In this document: positions 1 through 5,992 of the stretch, in pieces | How positions within the stretch are numbered: the stretch's first letter is position 1 | How the letters are laid out: the number at the start of each line of letters is the position of its first letter | Assembly: GCA_003478355.1 (NCBI GenBank) | Contig: QUFC01000077.1 | Coordinates: forward strand, 1 to 7,376 | DNA: 7,376 bases | From: Lachnospiraceae bacterium AM48-27BH | GTDB lineage: Bacteria > Bacillota > Clostridia > Lachnospirales > Lachnospiraceae | Reading direction: 5' to 3' | The notes under the pieces: model-generated | Database searches by the model: none | Seen by the model: the letters and a program-made list of their open reading frames with translations, nothing else | What the model was told of the DNA's origin: nothing | Position numbers and translations under genes: made by a program

Positions 1-30
1 GCACAATTTCAAAAATAGTACATATCAATG

Positions 31-87
31 CAAAAACGAAAACAGCCACGCCCCTGATAAACACTGGGGCTATGGCTGTTTTTGGCT
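31..87 (-). terminator. Strong bidirectional rho-independent terminator after nagA
   Basis: Bases 39-48 (AAAACAGCCA) pair with 73-82 (TGGCTGTTTT). After a small internal loop, 50-54 (GCCCC) pair with 66-70 (GGGGC) around an 11-base loop. On the minus strand the stem is followed by TTTTCGTTTTT; on the plus strand it is followed by TTTTTGGCTTT. It therefore suits the end of the hydF-nagA transcript and could also stop a convergent plus-strand transcript from left of the window. Confidence 0.88.
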
Positions 88-128
88 TTATAAAATGTCA
101 AAGATGGGACTATAACATCAAGTGCCCT

Positions 129-158
129 AAAATGCAAGCATTTTCGGGGAAAACTTGC
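129..158 (-). terminator. Possible weak terminator hairpin next to the nagA stop codon
   Basis: On the minus strand, directly after the TGA, GCAAG-TTTTC pairs with GAAAA-CTTGC around a CCC(C) loop with a two-base TG bulge, and ATTTT follows. The same stretch can form a competing structure, CCC-T-AAAATG-CAAG-CATTTT-C-GGG (125-148). The U tract is short, so this is a weak terminator or a 3'-end stabilising structure upstream of the main terminator. Confidence 0.35.
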
Positions 159-1301
159 TCAGTTCAGGCATTTCCTGCCTCTGCACCAGGTCTGGAACAC
201 ATTGTAATCCCTGTCCAGCACCGTAAGGTCCGCGTCAAAGCCCGCCGCGATGCGTCCCTTCCGCCTGTCCGCCCCCAGACATCTGGCCGGATTGATGGTG
301 CAGGCGTTCACCGCCGTGTCAAAGGGCACCAGCGCCTCCTCCACCAGAATCCGCAGTCCCTGATTCATCCGCAGGGTGCTTCCCGCAATGGTGTCCGTGC
401 CCTTTAAGCGGGCCAGTCCATCCGTTCCAATCTCGATGGCATGGCCGCCCAGTTCATAATCTCCCCCTGGCGGACAGCCCTTGGCCCGCAGGGAATCCGT
501 TATCATAATGCCGCAGTCCCGGCCCTTGGATGTAAAATAATTGTTCAATGAAGCCACGTCCGAATGGTGGCCGTCGCAGATAACCTCCCCGTAAATGTCA
601 CGCACCCGGAAGGCCGCTCCCACCAGCCCCGGCTTTCTGTGATGGAAGGGCGTCATGCCGTTGAACACATGGGGCATGGAGGTGGCCCCGTTGGCGATTC
701 CCATGAGGGCCTGTTCATAGGTTGCCGCCGAGTGGCCCATGCTGACGATGACGCCGTGGGACGCGCAGTACCGGGTCAGAGCGAAATCCTCATCATGCTC
801 CGGCGCCAGGGTAATGTAACGGATAAGTCCCTTTGCCGCCTCCTGATACCTCTGAAACTGCTCCACATCCGGCACCGCAATGGCCTCCGGCGGCTGTGCC
901 CCCTTGTATTCCATGTCAAGATAGGGCCCCTCAAAATGGATGCCCAGGATTTCCGCCCCCTCGTATCCTGCTTCCGTCACTCTGACCACATTTGCCACTG
1001 CTTTTTCAAGCACATCCGGCAGCTGGGTCACTGTGGTAGGCAATATAGAAGTAACGCCCTCCTCGGGAATCCGCTTCATCCACATGCGAAGCCCATCTGC
1101 GTCACCGTCGTTGGTGTCAAAGCCGTAGGCCCCGTGGGTGTGAATGTCAATAAAACCGGGCAGAATCCGGTTGTCGCCGTAGTCAATATCTGCCTTTTCT
1201 TCACTATAAGGGGTGATTTCCAATATTTTTCCAGCGGCTATTTCCAGCTGCGCCGCCATGAACTGCCCCGCAATCCAGACTTTCTTTCCCTGAATCCTCA
1301 T
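159..1301 (-). CDS. nagA: N-acetylglucosamine-6-phosphate deacetylase (NagA)
   Basis: NagA hydrolyses GlcNAc-6-phosphate to glucosamine-6-phosphate and acetate in the cytoplasm. This is the first committed step of amino-sugar catabolism and cell-wall sugar recycling. The 380-residue length is normal for the family (about 380-400). Amidohydrolase features appear in order: the HTHG metal motif (His54, His56), HFEGPYL with Glu124, MGH with His190, HVFNGM with His211, the substrate-loop HHRKPG (His220-221), DGHH (243-246), the catalytic-type Asp269 in ITDS, and the C-terminal NPAR and GFDADLTVLD segment that completes the beta-sandwich domain. The ATG start has GAGGAG seven bases upstream. The gene begins 21 bases after the hydF stop with no visible promoter or terminator between them, so it is probably co-transcribed with hydF. 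The usual partner nagB is not in this window. All key residues seem present, and I see no frameshift. Confidence 0.96.
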   Translation of the reverse strand: MRIQGKKVWIAGQFMAAQLEIAAGKILEITPYSEEKADIDYGDNRILPGFIDIHTHGAYGFDTNDGDADGLRMWMKRIPEEGVTSILPTTVTQLPDVLEKAVANVVRVTEAGYEGAEILGIHFEGPYLDMEYKGAQPPEAIAVPDVEQFQRYQEAAKGLIRYITLAPEHDEDFALTRYCASHGVIVSMGHSAATYEQALMGIANGATSMPHVFNGMTPFHHRKPGLVGAAFRVRDIYGEVICDGHHSDVASLNNYFTSKGRDCGIMITDSLRAKGCPPGGDYELGGHAIEIGTDGLARLKGTDTIAGSTLRMNQGLRILVEEALVPFDTAVNACTINPARCLGADRRKGRIAAGFDADLTVLDRDYNVFQTWCRGRKCLN

Positions 1302-1322
1302 ACCGCATCTCCTCTCGTCTTT

Positions 1323-2579
1323 CTACTTATTATTATGCCGGCCGCCATTTTCCAGTTTTTCCGCAATCTGCGGAAACGGTCCCAGGCTGCGCTTTAATAT
1401 CCCGTGCATGTGGGCGATGGCCACACCGTAGTTGGTCATGGAAACACCCTGGTCAGCAGCACATTTCATGCGGTACTTCATCTCCCGCTCATTTAACATA
1501 CAGCCGCCGCAGTGTATTATCAGCTTGTAAGGGCTCAAATCATCGGGAAATTCCGTTCCCGAGGTAAACACAAATTCTGGCTGTGCCCCGGTGTGCTTTT
1601 CAATCCATTTTGGAAGCTTTTCCGTTCCAATGTCGCCGCACTGACGGTGATGAGTGCAGCCCTCGCAGATAAGGACCTTGTCTCCATCCCGGATTTCATC
1701 CAGAACAGCCGCTCCCTCCACCAGCCTTTCCAGATTTCCCTTGTATCTGGCAAAGAGAATGGAGAAGGAGGTTAAAAGAATATCCTCTGGCGTGTCTGCC
1801 GCTACTTTTCCGAACACCTGACTGTCTGTAACCACCAGCTTCGGCTTTTTTCCAAGATTTTTTAAAGTATCTGCCAGCTCTGTCTCCCGCACCACAAGAG
1901 ACACGGCTCCAGCCTCTAAAATATCCCGTATGGTCTGCTGCTGGGGCAGAATCAGCCGCCCCTTTGGAGCCGCCTTGTCAATGGGAACTACCAGAATGAT
2001 AAAATCAGCAGGCTCAATCAAATCCCCCACGATTCTCTTGCTGTTTTCCTCCTGTTTCCCCAGTCTGGCCAGACATTCCTTTAACTGATTTACCCCTCTG
2101 CCTGTTCGAGCGCTGGCACAGATAACGGGACATTCCGGGGGAAGCTGGGACGAAAGCCTGCCGGAACCATTGTCCCCGTCCACCTCATCATCCAGCTTGT
2201 TTAAAACAAGGGCGCATGGGATTTTCTTCTCCCGGATTTTCTGAAAAAGGGCTTCATCCTCAGGCATGGGCCCTGTTTTTCCGTCCACCACCAGCACCGC
2301 CACATCGGTTTTGTTCAGCATCTGATAGCTTTTTCTCACCCGCAGGCTGCCAAGCTCCCCCTCATCATCAATTCCCGGGGTGTCGATCATCATCACCGGC
2401 CCCAAAGGCAGAAGCTCCATGGTCTTTGTCACCGGGTCCGTAGTGGTTCCCTTCACATCCGACACCACCGCCAGATTCTGTCCTGTAACCGCGTTTAAAA
2501 GGCTGGACTTTCCCGCATTTCTCCTGCCGAAAAAGCCGATATGTATTCTGTCTGCTGAAGGTGTATCGTTCATTCCCAT
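1323..2579 (-). CDS. hydF: [FeFe]-hydrogenase H-cluster maturation GTPase HydF
   Basis: HydF is the cytoplasmic GTPase scaffold on which the 2Fe subcluster of [FeFe]-hydrogenase is assembled, using products of the radical-SAM enzymes HydE and HydG, before transfer to apo-HydA. Numbered from the ATG at 2579 (418 aa), the N-terminal TrmE/Era-like GTPase domain shows the P-loop GRRNAGKS (18-25), a GTTTDP switch, DTPG (66-69), NKLD (127-130) and a CASA G5-like motif. A dimerisation region follows. The C-terminal cluster domain carries CTH (308-310) and HCGGC (356-360), fitting the family's CxH-x(44-53)-HCxxC signature with a 45-residue gap. The frame can be extended to a GTG at 2606, but a perfect AGGAGG sits nine bases before the 2579 ATG and the candidate transcription start is near 2605, so the shorter start is preferred. 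A second ATG at 2573 is also possible. hydE, hydG and hydA are not in the window. The gene leads a bicistron with nagA. Confidence 0.96.
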   Translation of the reverse strand: MGMNDTPSADRIHIGFFGRRNAGKSSLLNAVTGQNLAVVSDVKGTTTDPVTKTMELLPLGPVMMIDTPGIDDEGELGSLRVRKSYQMLNKTDVAVLVVDGKTGPMPEDEALFQKIREKKIPCALVLNKLDDEVDGDNGSGRLSSQLPPECPVICASARTGRGVNQLKECLARLGKQEENSKRIVGDLIEPADFIILVVPIDKAAPKGRLILPQQQTIRDILEAGAVSLVVRETELADTLKNLGKKPKLVVTDSQVFGKVAADTPEDILLTSFSILFARYKGNLERLVEGAAVLDEIRDGDKVLICEGCTHHRQCGDIGTEKLPKWIEKHTGAQPEFVFTSGTEFPDDLSPYKLIIHCGGCMLNEREMKYRMKCAADQGVSMTNYGVAIAHMHGILKRSLGPFPQIAEKLENGGRHNNK

Positions 2580-2588
2580 GTTGTCTGG

Positions 2589-2594
2589 CCTCCT
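2589..2594 (-). promoter_or_regulatory. Ribosome binding site deciding the hydF start
   Basis: A perfect AGGAGG on the minus strand lies nine bases before the ATG at 2579 and 15 before the ATG at 2573. It lies downstream of the alternative GTG at 2606, which argues against the longer reading. Confidence 0.8.
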
Positions 2595-2611
2595 GTTGTT
2601 TGTCACCTTCC

Positions 2612-2620
2612 ATCATACCA
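2612..2620 (-). promoter_or_regulatory. Extended -10 promoter for hydF-nagA
   Basis: The minus strand reads TGG-TATGAT: a five-of-six -10 box with the TG of an extended -10. The -35 region is poor (TTTTTA at 17-base spacing, inside the U tract of the preceding terminator). The predicted transcript begins near 2605, giving a leader of about 26 bases. The promoter sits immediately behind the tcyP terminator, separating the two units. Confidence 0.55.
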
Positions 2621-2632
2621 CGTTTTAACCCC

Positions 2633-2677
2633 AATAAAAACCCCGGAGAAGCCTTTTTATTCAGGCATTCTCCGGGG
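2633..2677 (-). terminator. Rho-independent terminator after tcyP
   Basis: A perfect ten-pair stem (2641-2650, CCCCGGAGAA, with 2668-2677, TTCTCCGGGG) continues inward as GCCT/AGGC across a one-base bulge. On the minus strand it is followed by TTTTTATT. There is no T tract on the plus-strand side, so it acts for the tcyP transcript only, 33 bases after its stop codon. Confidence 0.92.
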
Positions 2678-2710
2678 AGTGGACTGGCTTATTTATTTTT
2701 TTCTATGGGA

Positions 2711-4117
2711 TTACTTCTTTTCCAGAGTGTTTAAGCTCATGTCGTTGTAATCTTTCTCGTTCAGGCTTCCCATCAGCTTGTCAACTACAAGTGAGTTGGT
2801 CAGAGAACCGGTTACGTTTAACATGGTTCTTGGCATGTCGATAATTGGGTCAATGGCCAGAATCGGGCTTACCATTGCAAACTGTGCGCCCATACCAACG
2901 CCGGACAGACCTACGGAAGCTGCCATGGTAGCTGTTCCGGGGATACCTGCGATGCCCAGTGAGCCGATGGTTACAACGAAGATGGTCATAACGATCATGG
3001 TGATGTCGATTGGGGTTCCGGTTACGTTGCATACATAGATAATTAACAGTGCCGGGAAGATACCTGCACAGCCCTGCATACCTGCGGTTGTGCCGAAGCC
3101 TGCTACGAAGCTTGCAGTACCCTGGTCAACACCCAGCTTCTTTGTCAGTGTCTCAATGGTCATAGGAAGACAGCCAACGCTGGAACGGGAGGTAAATGCC
3201 ATCAGCATGGTAGCGAAGGATTTCTTCATGTAAACAACCGGATTCAGTCCGTTTACAGTCAGAAGGATTAACTGGATTACAAACTGGATTGCTGCTGCTA
3301 TGTACAGAGCGATGATAAACTTGCCAACTTCCAGGATGGAGGAAAGACCTCTCTGTGCGATGGTGTTTGCCAACAGCGCCATAACTGCCCATGGCATGTA
3401 GTCCAGAATCAGAAGTGCCATGTTAATCATTGCCTTGTGAGCTGCGTTGATTAAATCGTATAACGGCTTTGCTGCTTCCTTGCTCTCGTAGTTAATCCAC
3501 CAGATAGCCAGACCAAGGAATGCTGAGAAGATAACCAGGCCGATGATGTTGCTGTCTACCATTGCCTTTACGATGTTTCCGGGAATCAGGTTCTTGATGG
3601 TGGTTGCCACCGGTGTGATTTCCTTTGCAGTTGCGGTTCCGTCCTCAACTAAAGCTGCGCCCTTGCCTACTCCGAAGAGCATGCCGATTACAATACCTGT
3701 TACGGAAGCGATTGCAACCATGCCCATGGTAACCATGATGGTCTTCTGTACCAGACGGCCCATGGTCTTGCCCTGCTGCATGTTGATGATAACCTGCATG
3801 ATGGAAACCATAACAAGGGGAACAACGATCATCTTAATCAGGTTGATATAGCCGCTTCCAACCATTGCAAACCAGGTGGTTGTCTCAGCTACAAAGGGAA
3901 CCTCCATGGGAGCGTCCGGGAAACCTGCTACATACTGAATGGCCAGACCAAGCACCAGGCCAAGTCCTGTACCAATCATAACAACCACTGCAAAGTCCAT
4001 ATGCTTCTTGTGGTATAAAACGTGAATCAGATAAAACAAAGCTGCAAGAACCACAAGAAATGCAATGGTTCTGATGTCGCTGATCATTAAAAACTGCTGT
4101 AAAAATACGTTCTCCAT
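2711..4117 (-). CDS. tcyP: L-cystine:cation symporter, TcyP-like (DAACS family)
   Basis: This is a 468-residue inner-membrane secondary transporter of the dicarboxylate/amino acid:cation symporter family, closest by motif to the TcyP/YdjN L-cystine branch, which imports cystine as a sulfur source. Hydrophobic segments run through residues 17-35, 42-66, 88-112, 127-150, 189-209, 231-252, 264-287, 353-389 and 390-425. Family signatures are the hairpin-1 serine-rich loop SRSSVGCLP (310-318), the discontinuous-helix segment GTTAGMQGCAG (342-352, replacing the NMDGT-type motif of glutamate carriers), hairpin-2 AGIPGTA (390-396), and DMPRTMLNV (427-435) in the last substrate-contacting helix. The start has AGGGAG seven bases upstream. 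An 82-base spacer separates it from the preceding reductase gene. I see no good -10 box there, only a weak GC-rich hairpin (4154-4182, five-pair stem, long loop), so read-through from upstream is likely. A strong terminator follows directly. Family assignment is firm; the cystine specificity is inferred from motifs and neighbours. Confidence 0.9.
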   Translation of the reverse strand: MENVFLQQFLMISDIRTIAFLVVLAALFYLIHVLYHKKHMDFAVVVMIGTGLGLVLGLAIQYVAGFPDAPMEVPFVAETTTWFAMVGSGYINLIKMIVVPLVMVSIMQVIINMQQGKTMGRLVQKTIMVTMGMVAIASVTGIVIGMLFGVGKGAALVEDGTATAKEITPVATTIKNLIPGNIVKAMVDSNIIGLVIFSAFLGLAIWWINYESKEAAKPLYDLINAAHKAMINMALLILDYMPWAVMALLANTIAQRGLSSILEVGKFIIALYIAAAIQFVIQLILLTVNGLNPVVYMKKSFATMLMAFTSRSSVGCLPMTIETLTKKLGVDQGTASFVAGFGTTAGMQGCAGIFPALLIIYVCNVTGTPIDITMIVMTIFVVTIGSLGIAGIPGTATMAASVGLSGVGMGAQFAMVSPILAIDPIIDMPRTMLNVTGSLTNSLVVDKLMGSLNEKDYNDMSLNTLEKK

Positions 4118-4199
4118 ACCTTAACTCCCTTTTTATTTTCTTTCGTTACACCCGGCGGCCTTTCCCCTGGGTTTACACCGCCTGCCGATTGCTTTGCTG

Positions 4200-5896
4200 C
4201 TACATAAAGTTATACTCTGTTACAATCCTGTCGCGCCCCGTTGCCTTGTCTGTAAAATACTCATAATAGCTGATTCCAAGGAAGGAACCGGAGATATTTA
4301 CAAGATTGTCAAATCCCATTCCCTTTAAGGCCATGATGGCATTGTAGCTTCTCTGGCTGGTACGGCAATGCAGATAGACCGGACGGTCCTTTGGAATTTC
4401 CGCGGTTCTCTGACGGATTTCGTACAGAGGAATGTTCACAGCGCCCTTTAAGTGGCCGTAGTCATATTCTTCCGGAGTTCTCACGTCGATGATGTATGCG
4501 CCGCTCTCCACCAGCTCTCTCACCTGGCTTACATGAACCTGCTTAAACACACCGTGAAGTACGTTTAAGGCTACCAGTGCTGCCAGATTTACCACATCCC
4601 TTGCAGTTCCGAAAATCGGTGAGTAACACAGCTCCAGCTCCTTTAAGTCCTCCAGGGTTCCGCCCATGGCAATGAGAGTTGCGATAACGTCGATACGCTT
4701 ATCCACATTTCCTCTGCCGATGGCCTGTGCGCCCAGGACTCTTCCGGTTGGAACCTCGTACACCAGCTTGAAGTGGATGGGGGAGCTGTCCGGCATGATT
4801 CCCACCTTGTCCATTCCCATGGTGTAAACGCTGTCACATGGAATGTTGTTTGCCTTTGCGGTCTTTTCGTTCAGTCCGGTGGCAGCTGCGTTAAATCCGA
4901 AAATACGCACTGCGCAGGAGCCATAAACACCTTTGTTTGTTCCGGGAATACCGTAAATGGCATTTGCCGCCGTTCTGGCCTGGCGCAGAGCCGGTCCCGC
5001 AAGAGGAAGCTTTGCCGGTTTGCGGGTCAGACTGTTGTACACCTCAACGGCATCTCCCACCGCGTAGATATGCGGGTCGCTTGTCCGGTAATCTGCAGTT
5101 ACTTGATGGCTCCCGTCTCGCCGATTTCCAGTCCGGCATCCTTTGCCAGTCCGGTCTCCGGCACAACGCCGATTGCCAGCACTACGGTGTCAGCCGCTAC
5201 TTCCCTGCCGGAATTTAAGATAACCTTCTCTTCTGTGATGGCCTTCACACCGTCGCTTAAAATCAGCTCGATGCCGTGGTCGGAAAGCTCCTTATGGAGA
5301 ATCTGGCTCATATCCTGGTCGAAGGGAGCCATCACCTGTCTTGCCGCCTCCACTACGGATACGTTCATCCCGGCCTCTTTTAAGTTCTCAGCCACTTCCA
5401 GGCCGATAAAGCCGCCGCCGATTACTGCCACATTGCTGCTTTTTGCCTGTCTCACATAGCTATCCAGCTTTACAATGTCGGTGACATTACGGACGGTAAA
5501 CACATGAGGAAGAGAAATCCCCTCAATTTTTCCAGGACGGATGGGGGCGGAACCGGGTGAAAGCACCAGCTCGTCGTAGGCCTCCTCATATTCCTCTCCC
5601 GTAATCCGGTTCTTCACCAGAACCATCCTGCGGTTCCGGTCAATTTTCAGCACTTCGTTATTTGTCCGCACGTCGATGTCGTAGGACGCCTTGAAGCCTT
5701 CCGGTGTCATCATAACCAGGTAATCCTTGTCTTCCACCGTTCTGCTTAAGTAATAAGGAAGGGCACAGTTAGAGAACGATACATGCTCTCCACGCTCAAA
5801 GACGGTGATGGATGCCTCTGCGTCCAGACGGCGGATTCGGGCCGCCGCGGAAGCGCCGCCGGCAACTCCGCCTACCACAAGTACTCTTTTTCCCAT
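4200..5896 (-). pseudogene. CoA-disulfide/persulfide reductase with C-terminal rhodanese domain, frameshifted
   Basis: Members of this family (CoADR-Rhd, including the Shewanella Npsr type) are FAD enzymes that use NAD(P)H to reduce CoA disulfide or CoA persulfide; the fused rhodanese domain delivers sulfane sulfur. The first frame (5896-5099, 265 aa) holds the FAD motif GGVAGGASAAAR (9-20), the single-cysteine active site SFSNC (40-44, Cys44) and the NAD(P)H motif GGGFIGLE (160-167). It stops early after GETGAIK. The next frame picks up exactly where homology should continue: TADYRTSDPHIYAVGDA (FAD-binding AVGD), the dimerisation domain, a YSP motif near residue 425, then a rhodanese domain (about 455-560) with HCRTSQRS and active Cys511. 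Adding one base would give one 565-aa protein, the normal family length. The remaining frame begins at a GTG (5060) with no ribosome site, so independent translation is unlikely. The start at 5896 has AAGGAG five bases upstream. Apart from the shift the protein looks intact, so this is either a very recent mutation or a sequencing or assembly error. Confidence 0.9.
5099..5105 (-). other. Frameshift site in the CoA-disulfide reductase gene
   Basis: On the minus strand the frame reads GCC ATC AAG TAA, ending the N-terminal part. Restoring one G (AAG GTA ACT GCA GAT TAC) gives IKVTADYRTSDP and joins the two halves without a gap, so one base appears to be missing between 5101 and 5103. A ribosomal -1 slip is unlikely because C ATC AAG is not a slippery heptamer. 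The short G pair is not a long homopolymer, so this is not the most typical sequencing error either. Confidence 0.85.
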
Positions 5897-5921
5897 TTCT
5901 TCTCCTTTTGCTTAATATGTT

Positions 5922-5959
5922 CCCGGAATCTTTCCGTAAGTACGGAAAAGACTCCCGGG
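5922..5959 (-). other. Long hairpin between patB and the CoA-disulfide reductase gene
   Basis: On the minus strand CCGGG-style arms pair through A-GU-CUUU and CCGUA segments with two single-base bulges and a four-base ACUU-type loop; about 17 pairs form in all. No U tract follows (AACATATTAAG), so it is not a standard terminator. It could stabilise or cap the 5' end of the downstream mRNA, serve as a processing site, or slow read-through from patB. Confidence 0.6.
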
Positions 5960-5963
5960 GTAC

Positions 5964-5992
5964 ATTTTATTACAGAGCTTTGATGTTTGCAA
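5964..5992 (-). promoter_or_regulatory. Candidate promoter inside the 3' end of patB
   Basis: The minus strand has TTGCAA (5987-5992), 17 bases, then TAAAAT (5964-5969), with four and five matches to the sigma-A consensus. The predicted start falls near 5957-5959, exactly at the beginning of the long hairpin. This would give the reductase and tcyP their own transcript. It is a pattern match only, and coding constraint of patB could produce it by chance. Confidence 0.35.

Larger units (their letters stand above)
1..158. other. Non-coding region downstream of nagA
   Basis: It holds the nagA 3' hairpin and the strong bidirectional terminator. I see no credible gene; the plus-strand open frame that begins at 72 runs into the antisense of nagA and has no coding features. 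Confidence 0.7.

Noticed and set aside
564..1397. A 277-codon plus-strand open frame antisense to nagA.
   Set aside because: It lies wholly across nagA and the hydF end, lacks any recognisable domain, and is the shadow of a GC-rich gene whose own motifs are complete.
4154..4182. A terminator in the spacer between the reductase gene and tcyP.
   Set aside because: The stem has only five pairs with a 19-base loop and no U tract follows on the minus strand, so read-through into tcyP is more likely.
4200..5060. A separate rhodanese-domain gene starting at the GTG at 5060.
   Set aside because: It starts in the middle of the conserved AVGDA motif of the FAD domain and has no ribosome binding site, so it is the 3' half of one broken gene.
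5095..5110. Programmed ribosomal frameshifting joining the two reductase halves.
   Set aside because: No slippery heptamer of the X-XXY-YYZ type precedes the stop, and no obvious stimulatory structure is seen; a one-base deletion explains it more simply.
4773..5459. A 228-codon plus-strand open frame antisense to the reductase gene.
   Set aside because: The minus-strand frames carry the FAD, NAD(P)H and rhodanese motifs; the antisense protein shows serine/threonine-rich low-complexity composition and no family features.
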